Counted from the first letter of the stretch, positions 17,944 to 27,790 are shown. The stretch: DNA of 64,000 nt from Cysteiniphilum halobium (GCF_003574425.1 NZ_QLIU01000015.1:53456-117455), one strand, 5' to 3'. The notes: generated from the letters alone by a model not told the origin. A program made the numbers and translations.

Positions 17944-19491
17944 ATGGCTGTCAATACAGATAATATAAAATCACCGGCTTTATTTTCTGCCATCGCTATT
18001 GGCGTTGGTTGTATTATTGGCAGTGGTTGGCTTTTCGCATCTTACAATGCTGCAAAAGCAGTAGGCTCAATGGCATTTCTATCTTGGATCATTGGTGCAG
18101 TTCTTGCCTTAATCTTGGCTTTGTTATTAGCTGAAACAGCAACTATGTTTAAAGAGCGTGCCTTTTTCGCACGTATTCTCACATTATCACACAAGAATAT
18201 TGACTATGGCTTTGTGGTTGCTATTTCAAATCTTATGGGACTCATTCTGGTGATCCCATCTGAAGCCTCAGCAACAATCCAATATTTAAGTGGCATATAC
18301 CCAAGCCTTATGATTGGCAAAAATTTATCATTAACCGGCGAACTATACGTTGTGCTTTTGATTATCGTATATGGACTGGTTAACTTCTGGGGGTTACAGA
18401 TTCTTTCTAAAGTAAATAATATTATTACCTTACTTAAACTTATTGTACCGTTAGCGACTGGCTTGATTATCATTATTTATGCTGGTTGGCATGGTGAGTT
18501 TCATGCTACAAATTTTTCATTAAGCGGCTTTCATCAATCCGTGGGTAGTATGATTGGTGGCGCGATAGCCACAGTAGTTACCGGTGGTATTTTTTACTCC
18601 TTTTACGGCTTTGGAATGATAGCTGTCTTTGGTGCTGAGCTTAAAAACCCTAAACGCAATATCCCATTAGCATTAGTTGGCTGTGTACTCATCTGCCTTG
18701 TTGTTTATCTTATTTTACAGTTTGCCTTTATCGGCGCGATGCCGACCAAATACCTTGAGCACGGCTGGCAAAATTTACAAGTTTTTTCTTCACCACTGGC
18801 ACAACTGCTTGGTTTAATCGGTGTTAACATTGCAATGGTTTGGGTGCTTTATGCAGACTCTGCTATTAGTCCATCAGGCACAGGCGCTCTATATATGGGG
18901 TCAAGCTCGCGGATGATCACTGGGATGTCACAAGATGGCCAATTACCTTCATTCTTTGATCGCATTATTGCTAAGTATAATTTATCAAGACGGTCTTTAA
19001 TTACTGTTTTTATCATTGGTGTAATCATGGTGTTTTTCTCTAAGAACTGGCAAAACATCATGATTATGGTAACCGTATTTCAGCTTATTTCATGTGTTGC
19101 CATTCCAGTGGCATTGGCACGCTTACGAAAATCTGAGCCTCAAACTGAACGCGCGTTTAAAGTACCTTTTGGTCTATCGTTAAGTTATATAATTTTTCTT
19201 GTGGTGTCATATCTTATGGTACAAGCATCAATGAAAGCAGTCCTTTTAGCACTTATTGTGCATATTATCTTATTTATTGTCTATACATTGAGTTACTATA
19301 AAAATGATATCAGTAAGATCTGGAAATCATTTCGCTCTTCCTGGTCTATCTTCTTTTATTTAGCGATCAGTGTGCCATTTAGTCACTTGGTTGATATCAA
19401 ATCATTTGGTCATTTATATACACTAATAGCATTCTTTATCGCTTACACCGTAGCCTATATTGTCATGGTTAATCAAAAAAATCATCAGTAA
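17944..19491 (+). CDS. APC-superfamily amino acid permease (2)
   Basis: The 515-aa paralogue of the preceding permease shares GVGCIIGSGWLFASY in TM1, GAELKNPKRNIPLAL between TM6 and TM7, and SPSGTGALYMGSSSRM. It starts at ATG 17944 behind a strong GGAGGAGG site. The likely role is proton-coupled amino acid uptake. The 185-base gap to gene 1 leaves room for a separate promoter, so expression may differ between the two copies. Confidence 0.9.
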   Translation: MAVNTDNIKSPALFSAIAIGVGCIIGSGWLFASYNAAKAVGSMAFLSWIIGAVLALILALLLAETATMFKERAFFARILTLSHKNIDYGFVVAISNLMGLILVIPSEASATIQYLSGIYPSLMIGKNLSLTGELYVVLLIIVYGLVNFWGLQILSKVNNIITLLKLIVPLATGLIIIIYAGWHGEFHATNFSLSGFHQSVGSMIGGAIATVVTGGIFYSFYGFGMIAVFGAELKNPKRNIPLALVGCVLICLVVYLILQFAFIGAMPTKYLEHGWQNLQVFSSPLAQLLGLIGVNIAMVWVLYADSAISPSGTGALYMGSSSRMITGMSQDGQLPSFFDRIIAKYNLSRRSLITVFIIGVIMVFFSKNWQNIMIMVTVFQLISCVAIPVALARLRKSEPQTERAFKVPFGLSLSYIIFLVVSYLMVQASMKAVLLALIVHIILFIVYTLSYYKNDISKIWKSFRSSWSIFFYLAISVPFSHLVDIKSFGHLYTLIAFFIAYTVAYIVMVNQKNHQ

Positions 19492-19506
19492 TTTCTCCAG
19501 CGTACA

Positions 19507-19708
19507 ATACCCATCATAAATCTAATGGCACTACCTTAAGAAGTATTTTGTGAATATAAGCTTTGCAACGAGCTTAAATCAACCATCCCTGGCAAACTAG
19601 ATTGCCACGCATCCATGCTGGCAATGACACCCCATGACTTGTCAGCCTGAGCTAGGATGGCATGAAATTCAATAACAGAAATACTGTAAAATGATTTATG
19701 ATGGGTAT
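19507..19708. mobile_element. MITE-like element with perfect 16-bp terminal inverted repeats
   Basis: ATACCCATCATAAATC (19507-19522) is the exact reverse complement of GATTTATGATGGGTAT (19693-19708). A second inner pair, AGTATTT (19542-19548) and AAATACT (19679-19685), and a GGCAA/TTGCC hairpin lie inside. The 202-base element has no transposase frame. Its right end is about 80% identical to bases 47651-47681, so it belongs to a dispersed family. It sits 45 bases upstream of the outer-membrane protein start and could affect its expression. Confidence 0.7.
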
Positions 19709-19753
19709 AAGCTTAAGCCAGGATGACGAGAAACTAAGATAGCAAAGATCACT

Positions 19754-20479
19754 ATGAAGAAACTAATAGCACTTTTGGCTCTAGCTTTGTCTGTAAGCTC
19801 AGCAATTAGTCATGCCTACGAAACCTTATCTTATGGCTTTTTTGATGTTAATGGTGGTTATGCCAACAGCCCCAGCACGCTTGACTGGAATCAATTCTCA
19901 CGACCCAACTATACAATTGCAAGCAACGGTAAAAACTCAAATGCCTTTAGTGTGAGTATGCTTGGAGGACTTGGTGCTGATCTAGGTTACCACCTATCCC
20001 TAGAAGCAATGCTTGGCATTGGCTTTACAAGCGCCCTATACAACAGTAGTGCTAACATCACTAATATACTCACATCAGCAACTACACATGGCAACTTGAA
20101 GATTAAGCGCTCACTCTATGCACCAGTATTACTTGGTTTAAAATATCAACCATTTAATCATTTTAGCCTCTCTGCAGCAGGAGGTGCTGCATTTTTAAAC
20201 CAAACTTACAAAGCAAATTTGAATGGTTTTAGCACACTGACGCCAAGTGCTGGCACACTATCAGGCTTTCAACCTGCTATACGCTTAGCAATGGATGTTA
20301 AACTGACAAGCAACTTAAGCTTATCAGCAAGTTATTTACGCACTTTTGGTAATGCAACGATCAATAATGACAACCTTAAACCATTACCTATTCAAATATT
20401 TAGCCTAGGATTACGCTATCAATTCCCCATGGGTGAAGCGCTTGCTAAGCAGCGTATTTATGGCGCAAATATGGTATGA
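19754..20479 (+). CDS. outer-membrane beta-barrel protein
   Basis: A 241-aa exported protein with a clear signal peptide (MKKLIALLALALSVSSAISHA, cut near residue 21). The mature part has alternating polar and hydrophobic strands rich in Gly, Ser, Tyr and Phe, such as GADLGYHLSLEAMLGIGFTS and LSASYLRTFG, as expected for an eight-stranded OmpA/OmpW-like barrel. The last strand, FSLGLRYQFP, is followed by a 15-residue tail, which is unusual because barrels normally end in the C-terminal Phe. No specific function can be named. Confidence 0.8.
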   Translation: MKKLIALLALALSVSSAISHAYETLSYGFFDVNGGYANSPSTLDWNQFSRPNYTIASNGKNSNAFSVSMLGGLGADLGYHLSLEAMLGIGFTSALYNSSANITNILTSATTHGNLKIKRSLYAPVLLGLKYQPFNHFSLSAAGGAAFLNQTYKANLNGFSTLTPSAGTLSGFQPAIRLAMDVKLTSNLSLSASYLRTFGNATINNDNLKPLPIQIFSLGLRYQFPMGEALAKQRIYGANMV

Positions 20480-20515
20480 CTAGATTTGATGCATCACTTA
20501 AGTTTGACTAATAAT

Positions 20516-21718
20516 TTAGATGCACTCTGACTCGGTTACGACAACATTTGCAATTGCAATATAATAATTGAGCATTGATAAACTTTTCAAGTTAGCATTA
20601 CTAATTATTTCTTGGGAAGAAATCTCATTTATTCCAAGATTACCCTCTTGCCTACCAACTATGATGACCTCATCACCCTCAGATATACCCTTGAAATTAT
20701 CTGTAATGTCTACCATAGTAGTGTTCATAGACATGGCTCCTACGGTATTGAATCTCTTACCTTGTATAAGCACTTGCTTTATATTGAAAGGAATACCATT
20801 CACTTTTCCAAAAGGCATATTTGCTAATATTGAATCTCTCTGAAGCACTGCTTTGCTGTTATAGCCTACTGTACTTCCCTTAGGGAAAAACATCTTTGCC
20901 GTAACCTGACTTTTAAGTGTTAAGATATATTCCAGCTCTGCTGGAGATTGAGTTTCTGTTTTTTCACCATAAATAAAGGATCCCAGTCTTATCATGTCTA
21001 AATGAGAATCAGGTAGTTTTAAAGCGGCTGAAGTTGCTGCTATATGCAGTAATATTTCCCCCCTGTTTAATCCCCCCTTCTTAATGACAAAAGAAGCTTC
21101 ATTCTTGAAGGTTTCTAATCCTTTTTTTATATATATTGAATCTTTGGCTGAGGCATTAGGGAAATGGGACATAATCCCTACTATTTTTAAATTTTTTAAT
21201 TTCAGAATTTCCTCTAGATCTTGCATGCCAGATGCTGTACTAAGATCAAGACCATTTCTTCCCATACACGTAGAATTTAAATTAAGATGTATCGGTATAA
21301 TTTTATTATATTTTTTAGCAATCAAATTCATCAAAATAGCAAGATCTAAATTTCCTACCATCTCTTGAACTTCTTGATAAATATCTAGATGTTTTAGGAT
21401 ATCTTCTATTTCGCCTGTTGTTGCCTGCCTGACTCTCATAATGGTTTGATTAAAACCATTTTCCCTTAGTGTTAAAATCTCTTGATTTTCTCCAACTCCA
21501 CAGTATTTAATACCAACTTTTTTAACGGAATCTATAAGATTTGAAATTTTAAAACCATAAGCATCTGATTTCATAATAGCCATTATATTGGTATGACTAA
21601 ATCTCTGTTGTGCTATTTTTAGATTTTTTAAAAAGGCCTTGGTATTTAATATCACTTGAGTTGGTGCGTATGGCTTTATAAATCTAGATTCTTTATTGTT
21701 TTGCACAATAAACTCCAC
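20516..21718 (-). CDS. PLP-dependent amino acid racemase, broad-spectrum (Bsr) type
   Basis: The 400-aa protein has the fold-type III alanine-racemase layout: PLP lysine Lys50 in AIMKSDAYG and the catalytic Tyr286 in TVGYNSKAV. Several motifs fit the broad-spectrum/lysine racemases better than Alr: NSTCMGRNGLD (Arg-Asn after the glycine), DMIRLGSFIYG, RDSILANMPFG and AMSMNTTMVDITD, where Alr usually has SMDQ. Known Bsr enzymes are periplasmic; this one has no signal peptide, so it should act in the cytoplasm. It follows the permease at 21725 by six bases and is surely cotranscribed. It may make D-amino acids from imported substrate, or let D-forms be used. Plain alanine racemase is the alternative. 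Confidence 0.82.
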   Translation of the reverse strand: MEFIVQNNKESRFIKPYAPTQVILNTKAFLKNLKIAQQRFSHTNIMAIMKSDAYGFKISNLIDSVKKVGIKYCGVGENQEILTLRENGFNQTIMRVRQATTGEIEDILKHLDIYQEVQEMVGNLDLAILMNLIAKKYNKIIPIHLNLNSTCMGRNGLDLSTASGMQDLEEILKLKNLKIVGIMSHFPNASAKDSIYIKKGLETFKNEASFVIKKGGLNRGEILLHIAATSAALKLPDSHLDMIRLGSFIYGEKTETQSPAELEYILTLKSQVTAKMFFPKGSTVGYNSKAVLQRDSILANMPFGKVNGIPFNIKQVLIQGKRFNTVGAMSMNTTMVDITDNFKGISEGDEVIIVGRQEGNLGINEISSQEIISNANLKSLSMLNYYIAIANVVVTESECI

Positions 21719-21724
21719 ACTTCT

Positions 21725-23317
21725 TTATTGAAAATCTGTTAGCTTATCATGTTTGATTTGCTGACACATTTGAACAAAATTTCTATTGGTCGAAACATAG
21801 AAGAAGATTATGGCTAATGCAATATGTATCACAAAAAATACATAATAATTAAATATGCCATAACCCTCATATTGTGCAGGACCCAATAAAATATTCACCA
21901 ACACTAGCCATAAAAATATTAAAAATGGTAACGTACATTTCAAAATATATATTATATCAGCGGAGTCATTATTTTTTATATTAAACGCGATAAAAATACC
22001 CATAAGTATAGTTATAACAATCGTCAAGTATGACATATCTTTAAAACCAATAAAGGCGAAAAATATTGTTTGAATTACAAATAGCAGATAGCACAATGGC
22101 TTTGCAAAAGGCATTTTAAATTTTCTCACCATCGCCTGAGAGCCATTTCTCATGGCTACTAAAGATATAGGTATAATCATATACATTAATACTATCAAAG
22201 CAGTAATGATTAAAACAATTGCACCCCAACTTCTAAATAAGAATAAGAACACTAAAGCCAATAGAAAGTTAAATATCATGGCTCTATAAGAAACCTGAAA
22301 CTTTGGATGTAATTTAGCAAAGAAACCAGGAATTATTTTCTCACTAGACATTCCAAACAATACTCTAGAGGCTGTACCAACAAAAGTAATTCCTGTTCCA
22401 GATGGAGACATTACAGCATCAACATAAAGTATCAAAGCCATAAAATTAAGACCCAACAAAGTTGCTACTTGTACAAAAGGCGAGTTGAAATTTAATGATA
22501 CCCAACCTTGTGTTGCGATCTGATGTCTATCTAAAGAACCAATAAATGCCGTTTGCAATAAAATAAAAATTAAAAAACATAATATAATCGACAACGTAAT
22601 TCCAAGAGGGATATTGCGTTGAGGATTTTTTATTTCTCCTGCAAAAGAAGTCGCTAATTGAAACCCATTAAAAGCATAAACCATACCAGCAGAAGTCACT
22701 GCCATCAGAATAGAGTTTATACCATACGGTGATATCTGGCTATGATAGGCTGTAAAATTAGAAGTATCAAAATGAGCCCCCATAATAACAATACATACAT
22801 ATACAGGGATAATTATCTTTAAAATTGCTATAGTATTATTACATCTTCTGAAGATATGCATACCAATCATATTAATTAACCAATAAAATAGCAAAAAAAT
22901 TAAAGATAACCCTAATCCTGCAAGCGTTAAGTCCCCTTTAAACATTAATATGCTAGATATTGTTGGAGACAGATGAGACAAGTACTGTACTGATGCTTGA
23001 GCTTCACCTGGCATACTACCAACAAGCTCTAACCAGATAGCAAAAGAAAATAATGCTCCAAAATATTTGTTATGAGAAATTGCACCCATTCTTCCTACTA
23101 TCCCTCTAACAGGGAATAGTACAGCTATCTCAGAAACTGCTAACCCCATGAGTAAGAAAAATACTAAAACAACTAACCAAGAAAAGTAAACCCCTGATCC
23201 TGCCTGTTTTGCTCCCAAATATGAACTAAAAAGCCAACCACTTCCAATTATTCCGCTGACTGAAATAAAGATTATCGTAAATAATCCAACACTTTTCTTT
23301 TCTTCAACTTCTTTCAT
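21725..23317 (-). CDS. APC-superfamily amino acid permease (3), partner of the racemase
   Basis: The true start is the ATG at 23317 (530 aa), five bases after a GGGGGGAGG site; an in-frame TTG at 23332 overlaps that site. The protein shares the pattern of the other two permeases: SGIIGSGWLFSSY in TM1, AGEIKNPQRNIPLG and SPSGTGITFVGTASRVL. Its codon use is more AT-rich than theirs, which hints at separate acquisition together with the racemase. A TTGACA promoter lies 133 bases upstream. It likely supplies the racemase with substrate. Confidence 0.9.
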   Translation of the reverse strand: MKEVEEKKSVGLFTIIFISVSGIIGSGWLFSSYLGAKQAGSGVYFSWLVVLVFFLLMGLAVSEIAVLFPVRGIVGRMGAISHNKYFGALFSFAIWLELVGSMPGEAQASVQYLSHLSPTISSILMFKGDLTLAGLGLSLIFLLFYWLINMIGMHIFRRCNNTIAILKIIIPVYVCIVIMGAHFDTSNFTAYHSQISPYGINSILMAVTSAGMVYAFNGFQLATSFAGEIKNPQRNIPLGITLSIILCFLIFILLQTAFIGSLDRHQIATQGWVSLNFNSPFVQVATLLGLNFMALILYVDAVMSPSGTGITFVGTASRVLFGMSSEKIIPGFFAKLHPKFQVSYRAMIFNFLLALVFLFLFRSWGAIVLIITALIVLMYMIIPISLVAMRNGSQAMVRKFKMPFAKPLCYLLFVIQTIFFAFIGFKDMSYLTIVITILMGIFIAFNIKNNDSADIIYILKCTLPFLIFLWLVLVNILLGPAQYEGYGIFNYYVFFVIHIALAIIFFYVSTNRNFVQMCQQIKHDKLTDFQ

Positions 23318-23449
23318 TTTTCCTCCCCCCAAGTATAAATAACTAAACTACTCCCACACTCCTCAAGTTATTATGACGTAAGTATCATTAAAAAATAAAA
23401 TCCTGACATAGAGGATAAATTCAAATGATTATGATCCATGTCCTCACTT

Positions 23450-23478
23450 ATTATCACAACAATAAAAGTTAATGTCAA
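23450..23478 (-). promoter_or_regulatory. promoter of the permease-racemase operon
   Basis: On the minus strand TTGACA (23478-23473), a 17-base spacer and GATAAT (23455-23450). The resulting leader is about 125 bases. Confidence 0.65.
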
Positions 23479-23584
23479 AAGTTAGGTGCTCCCGCAATAA
23501 ATGTGGCGTGAAAAATGAGTATTTGACCCAGTAAAATCAAGGTATTGTTTAATTAAACTTAACTTATGTCAATATTTTCAGATA

Positions 23585-23613
23585 TTGTTAATTTGGGTTA
23601 TTACACATAAAAT
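23585..23613 (+). promoter_or_regulatory. promoter of the MFS gene at 23643
   Basis: TTGTTA (23585-23590), a 17-base spacer and TAAAAT (23608-23613), 29 bases before the ATG. Confidence 0.6.
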
Positions 23614-23642
23614 TCTGGGCAAAACATATTAAAGACACCCTT

Positions 23643-24821
23643 ATGAAAATCTATAAAATCGCTATATTACTAAGTTACTTATCTATTGCTTCTGTATCTG
23701 CTGTAATGCTTACACCTGCCTTACCACAGATCGGCAAATTTTACATACTAAATGCATCTAGCCTCTCATGGTTTGTCGGCATTTTCTTATTTGGCTATGT
23801 TTTTGGTCTGTTAATTTACGCACCACTTGCCAATCGTTTTGGTAGACTCAAAGCCATACGTTTTGGTTTTCTAATTAACTTAATTGGCTTAGTCATCTGC
23901 TATATTGCGGCAACTAGTATTCTCTCTAGCTATAGTTTGCTACTTTTAGGTCGGGTTATTACAGCACTTGGCTCCTCTGCTGGATTAGCCAATACTTTCA
24001 CATTAGTCAATGAGTTACTAGATGAAGCGCAAGCAAAGAAAGCAATCTCTTATTCTATGCTTTCTTTTATGTTGAGTATCGGTATTGCAGTAACTCTCGG
24101 TGGTATCATCACTCAATACTTACAATGGCAAGATCTATTTTTTATATTGTTTATTCACGGCGCACTAGCATATTTATCGACTTTTTTGTTTCATGAAACA
24201 TTGCAAGAAAAACACTCACTACATCCTACTGTTATTATCCAAAAATATACACATGCTCTAAAAAATCATCGTTTACGCCATTATTCTTTGATTATTGGCT
24301 TATGTTCAACGGTATCCTATGGCTATGCAGCAGCAGCACCAATTATTGCACAGCACATGCTGCATTTAACACCTAGTCAATATGGCTATTGGAATTTAAT
24401 CGCACTAGCTGGCACATTGATAAGTGGTTTAACAGCATCACGCATACTCCATCGATTTGATGCCAATAAGATCATTATTATTGCTATTGTTATTATCTTG
24501 ATTGGTGCAATATTACTTTACCTTAGCATTGCACTTAATGCTGGTGCATTAATATTCTTTCTTATCTGTGCACTACTATATTACTTTGGCGGATTACTAT
24601 TCCCCAGCGCCACACTCTTTGCATCATCTGCTATTAATGATAAAGCCTCTGCTTCGTCGATGATGAGTTTTGTCAATATGGGCTCAGCAATGCTTGCAGT
24701 TATTATCATGGGTTATTTACCTGGGAATAGTGCACTACAATTTAGTCTTATTCTTATTTTGTTTATTGCGATCAATATTTTTTCTGGAATTTTACTAAGA
24801 AGGGATAATAATAGACATTAA
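23643..24821 (+). CDS. MFS transporter, Bcr/drug-efflux type
   Basis: The 392-aa protein has 12 predicted transmembrane segments. TM1 contains VMLTPALPQIGKF, the loop between TM2 and TM3 is APLANRFGRLKAIRFG (the DRxGRR-type MFS motif A), and TM4 has GRVITALGSS. These features fit the drug:H+ antiporter DHA1/Bcr group. The substrate is unknown. The last base of the stop lies directly beside the 3' CCA of the convergent tRNA-Lys gene, so there is no room for a terminator between them. Confidence 0.88.
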   Translation: MKIYKIAILLSYLSIASVSAVMLTPALPQIGKFYILNASSLSWFVGIFLFGYVFGLLIYAPLANRFGRLKAIRFGFLINLIGLVICYIAATSILSSYSLLLLGRVITALGSSAGLANTFTLVNELLDEAQAKKAISYSMLSFMLSIGIAVTLGGIITQYLQWQDLFFILFIHGALAYLSTFLFHETLQEKHSLHPTVIIQKYTHALKNHRLRHYSLIIGLCSTVSYGYAAAAPIIAQHMLHLTPSQYGYWNLIALAGTLISGLTASRILHRFDANKIIIIAIVIILIGAILLYLSIALNAGALIFFLICALLYYFGGLLFPSATLFASSAINDKASASSMMSFVNMGSAMLAVIIMGYLPGNSALQFSLILILFIAINIFSGILLRRDNNRH

Positions 24822-24897
24822 TGGTGGGTCGTGCAGGATTCGAACCTGCGACCAATTGGTTAAAAGCCAACTGCTCTACCGACTGAGCTAACGACCC
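24822..24897 (-). tRNA. tRNA-Lys(UUU)
   Basis: On the minus strand the 76-base gene starts GGGTCGTTAGCTCAGTCGG, has anticodon TTT in CTTTTAA, the T-loop GGTTCGAATCC, the matching acceptor CGACCC, discriminator A and an encoded CCA. All arms pair as expected. Confidence 0.97.
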
Positions 24898-24908
24898 AAC
24901 GAGGAGCT

Positions 24909-24936
24909 ATTATAGCGGCTCAACCCCTCATTGCAA
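24909..24936 (-). promoter_or_regulatory. promoter of tRNA-Lys
   Basis: On the minus strand TTGCAA (24936-24931), a 16-base spacer and a perfect TATAAT (24914-24909), 12 bases before the tRNA, with a GC-rich discriminator (GCTCC) typical of stringently controlled stable-RNA promoters. Confidence 0.75.
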
Positions 24937-25212
24937 GGGCTTTTTCAAATTAATTCCTGCCATGTAAAAATCTGCACTTTTTACATTCAAATATAAACTT
25001 ATAGCTTACATCTTTTACCATTGTGCAATGGAATTTCATGATGAATATTCAACTTAAAATCATTAACTGAGGTTAAATATATAGTCATTCTAATAAATAC
25101 CCATACATCTTTAACCTATATTAACAAGAGATCATCAAGGTCACGGTTGATCGGTTATATACTGGAATCACTATAATACGTAGTCCCAATAATTCAACAC
25201 CCTTTTTCTGGC
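24937..25212. other. intergenic region without recognised content
   Basis: The AT-rich segment between the tRNA-Lys promoter and the ribosomal operon terminator holds no supported reading frame, RNA or repeat. Confidence 0.4.
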
Positions 25213-25242
25213 AAAAAAAAACCTGCAATTACAGCAGGTTTT
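25213..25242 (-). terminator. intrinsic terminator of the ribosomal protein cluster
   Basis: On the minus strand the stem AAAACCTGC/GCAGGTTTT with a 7-base loop is followed by an unbroken T run, 26 bases after the rplQ stop. Confidence 0.92.
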
Positions 25243-25268
25243 CATAGTATAGCAATAAAAACTTTAGA

Positions 25269-25709
25269 TTAAGCTTCTACCGCTTCAACTTCTACTTGTG
25301 GACGATCAACTAGCTCAATAAATGCCATAGGCGCTTTATCACCAAAGCGAAAACCACACTTAAGTACACGGGTATAACCACCTGGACGAGCTTCATAACG
25401 TGGTCCGATTTCTTCGAATAGCTTCTTAACCGCTTCTTTATTACGCAAGTAATTAAAAGCTTGACGTCTTAAAGCAACCACTTGACCTTTGAACTCATTA
25501 TTATCATGATCAGTTGTTGATTTACGCAGCTCAACTTCACGCTTTGCAAGCGTAATTAAAGGCTCAATAAAACCTCTTAATTCTTTTGCTTTAGGTAAAG
25601 TTGTTTTGATCAGCTCATTCTTTAACAATGAAGCTGACATGTTTCTAAACATCGCTTTGCGATGGCTGCTTGTTCTATTAAACTTACGACCACTCTTACG
25701 ATGACGCAT
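25269..25709 (-). CDS. rplQ: 50S ribosomal protein L17
   Basis: The 146-aa protein starts [20 protein letters not shown], the invariant L17 N-terminus, and carries [17 protein letters not shown] and [19 protein letters not shown]. It ends with an acidic EVEAVEA tail, slightly longer than the E. coli protein (127 aa). It is the last gene of the alpha operon, with the terminator just downstream, and lies 29 bases after rpoA. Confidence 0.98.
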   Translation of the reverse strand: MRHRKSGRKFNRTSSHRKAMFRNMSASLLKNELIKTTLPKAKELRGFIEPLITLAKREVELRKSTTDHDNNEFKGQVVALRRQAFNYLRNKEAVKKLFEEIGPRYEARPGGYTRVLKCGFRFGDKAPMAFIELVDRPQVEVEAVEA

Positions 25710-25738
25710 AGTAATTTCCTTCTAGTTAAAATTATATA

Positions 25739-26713
25739 TTACTTACTAAGCTGCTCTGGCGGCCAGTTGTCAATTCTGACACCTAAAGAAAGGCCTCTTT
25801 CAGCTAACACAGCTTTTATTTCATTCAAAGACTTACGCCCCAAGTTTGGAATGCGCATTAAGTCTGATTCAGGGAACTGTACTAAATCACCCAAATAACG
25901 GATATTCTGAGCTTTTAGACAGTTCGCTGATCTAACCGTTAATTCTAAGTCTTCAACAGGTCTAAGTAATAAAGGATCGATTTCAGGGGCATCTTGTGCA
26001 GATTTGCGACCTAGTGGTGCTTTCAAATCTACAAATACAGCGATTTGCTCATAGAAATAAGTCATCGCTAACTCAATTGCCACCTCAGGCTTAATCGTAC
26101 CTTTAGTACGCATATAAATTTCTAATTTCTCGCTATTATCATCTAAAGCTGAAACGGTAAAAGAAACATCTAGAATTGGATTGTAAGCCGCATCTAATGG
26201 AATATAACCAACCAGCAATTCTTCAACCGCTGCTTGTGTATAAACCGTTGATGGTACAAAGCCACGACCCTTTGTCACTTTAAGCGACATATTAAGCTTG
26301 CCACCATCGTTAAGGTTAGCAATGACATAATTGGGATCTGATACTTTGACATTACCACTAACTTCAAGATCTTTCGCCAATAATTTTGAAGGACCTGCTT
26401 TGGTGATTGTCAAATACGCTTCTTCTGTCTCATCTTGTAAACTAATAGCCAGTTTTTTTAGATTAAGCAGAATTTCTACAACATCTTCCTGTACACCTTC
26501 GATTGTACAGTATTCGTGTAAAGCGCCCTCAAGTTGCGCTTCTGTTACTGCAGAACCCGGTATAGAAGATAATAAAATTCTTCTGAGAGCATTTCCCATT
26601 ACATGACCAAAACCAACAGCTAATGGCTCAAGCACCACTTTAAAGTGGTTATTTTTCACCTCAGTAACACTGCCAATTTGTGGTTTGTAAGCTTCAGTTG
26701 GACAAGTATGCAT
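25739..26713 (-). CDS. rpoA: RNA polymerase alpha subunit
   Basis: The 324-aa protein has the N-terminal assembly domain ([21 protein letters not shown], residues about 33-53) and the C-terminal DNA- and activator-binding domain ([20 protein letters not shown] then [14 protein letters not shown]). Length and motifs are ordinary for gammaproteobacteria, unlike the two divergent alpha subunits of Francisella. It sits between rpsD and rplQ as usual. Only one rpoA is in this window; whether a second exists elsewhere cannot be seen. Confidence 0.98.
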   Translation of the reverse strand: MHTCPTEAYKPQIGSVTEVKNNHFKVVLEPLAVGFGHVMGNALRRILLSSIPGSAVTEAQLEGALHEYCTIEGVQEDVVEILLNLKKLAISLQDETEEAYLTITKAGPSKLLAKDLEVSGNVKVSDPNYVIANLNDGGKLNMSLKVTKGRGFVPSTVYTQAAVEELLVGYIPLDAAYNPILDVSFTVSALDDNSEKLEIYMRTKGTIKPEVAIELAMTYFYEQIAVFVDLKAPLGRKSAQDAPEIDPLLLRPVEDLELTVRSANCLKAQNIRYLGDLVQFPESDLMRIPNLGRKSLNEIKAVLAERGLSLGVRIDNWPPEQLSK

Positions 26714-26734
26714 TAACTGCTCTCCGTTTATCTA

Positions 26735-27355
26735 TTATTTAGAGTACAATTCAACAATTAACTGCTCATTAATATCAGCAGATAATTCAGCACGCTCTGG
26801 CTTAGACTTGAAAGCACCTTCAAGCTTCGCTTCATCCACTTCAATCCAAGATAAAGTGCCACGTTGCTTAGAAAGCTCCAATGCACTTTGAATACGCAAT
26901 TGCTTCTTCGATTTTTCACGAACAGCAACAACGTCACCCGCTTGTAAAGCGTATGAAGGGATATTACATGCTTTGCCATTCACCAAAATGCCTTTGTGTG
27001 TCACTAATTGACGTGCTTCTGCACGTGTTGCACCAAAGCCCATACGGAAAACAACATTGTCCAAACGGCCTTCTAAAAGCTCCAGTAGATTCGCACCGGT
27101 ATTACCTTTACGTCTTGCCGCTTCCACATAATAACGCTTAAATTGATTCTCAAGTATGCCGTAAATACGACGTACTTTTTGCTTTTCACGCAATTGTAAA
27201 CCATAGTCAGATAGGCGCGCTCTTTTTGCACCGTGTTGACCTGGCTGCGTGTTGATTTTACATTTTTCTTCGATCGATCTTACACCGCTTTTTAGCTGAA
27301 GATCAGTACCTTCTCTACGAGAAAGCTTACACTTAGGTCCTAAGTATCTAGCCAT
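26735..27355 (-). CDS. rpsD: 30S ribosomal protein S4
   Basis: The 206-aa protein begins [19 protein letters not shown] and has the S4 RNA-binding domain [21 protein letters not shown]. It is a primary 16S rRNA binder at the 5' domain, of the zinc-free type (only Cys9 and Cys32 of the zinc set). In E. coli it represses its own operon; no S4 pseudoknot was recognised in the short leader before rpsM here. Confidence 0.98.
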   Translation of the reverse strand: MARYLGPKCKLSRREGTDLQLKSGVRSIEEKCKINTQPGQHGAKRARLSDYGLQLREKQKVRRIYGILENQFKRYYVEAARRKGNTGANLLELLEGRLDNVVFRMGFGATRAEARQLVTHKGILVNGKACNIPSYALQAGDVVAVREKSKKQLRIQSALELSKQRGTLSWIEVDEAKLEGAFKSKPERAELSADINEQLIVELYSK

Positions 27356-27373
27356 TTCACTTACCTTAAAATC

Positions 27374-27760
27374 TTATACACGACGTTTTTTCGGAGGACG
27401 GCAACCGTTATGCGGTAACGGTGTTACATCCGTAATGCTCGTCACTTTGAAGCCTTTTGCATTTAAAGCGCGTACCGCAGATTCACGCCCAGGTCCAGGA
27501 CCCTTGACAAGAACATCTACGTTTTTCACACCATACTCAAGCGCAACATCACCTGCTCTTTCAGCGGCAACCTGTGCTGCAAAAGGTGTACTCTTACGAG
27601 AACCTCTAAAACCACTACCACCAGAAGTCGCCCAAGACAACGCATTACCTTGACGATCCGTAATAGTGATAATCGTGTTGTTAAAAGAAGCATGGATATG
27701 CGCAATCGCATCCGGCACGCTCTTCTTGATTTTCTTCTTAGGCTTTACAGCTTTTGCCAT
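27374..27760 (-). CDS. rpsK: 30S ribosomal protein S11
   Basis: The 128-aa protein has the S11 core [20 protein letters not shown] and ends with [20 protein letters not shown], the highly conserved C-terminus. It forms part of the 30S platform. It lies 30 bases after rpsM and 18 before rpsD. Confidence 0.98.
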   Translation of the reverse strand: MAKAVKPKKKIKKSVPDAIAHIHASFNNTIITITDRQGNALSWATSGGSGFRGSRKSTPFAAQVAAERAGDVALEYGVKNVDVLVKGPGPGRESAVRALNAKGFKVTSITDVTPLPHNGCRPPKKRRV

Positions 27761-27790
27761 AAGTTTGATTCCTATTTGTTATAATTGTAC

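Larger units (their letters stand above)
23318..23642. other. divergent intergenic region between permease 3 and an MFS gene
   Basis: The 325-base AT-rich gap carries one promoter in each direction (23450-23478 minus, 23585-23613 plus). An imperfect inverted repeat, GACAT...GGAT (about 23404-23416) with ATCCATGTC (about 23434-23442), lies in the permease leader. No coding sequence is seen. Confidence 0.5.

Noticed and set aside
25144..25185. Plus-strand promoter (TTGATC ... TATAAT) before the rplQ terminator
   Set aside because: The 19-base spacer is poor and no plus-strand gene follows.
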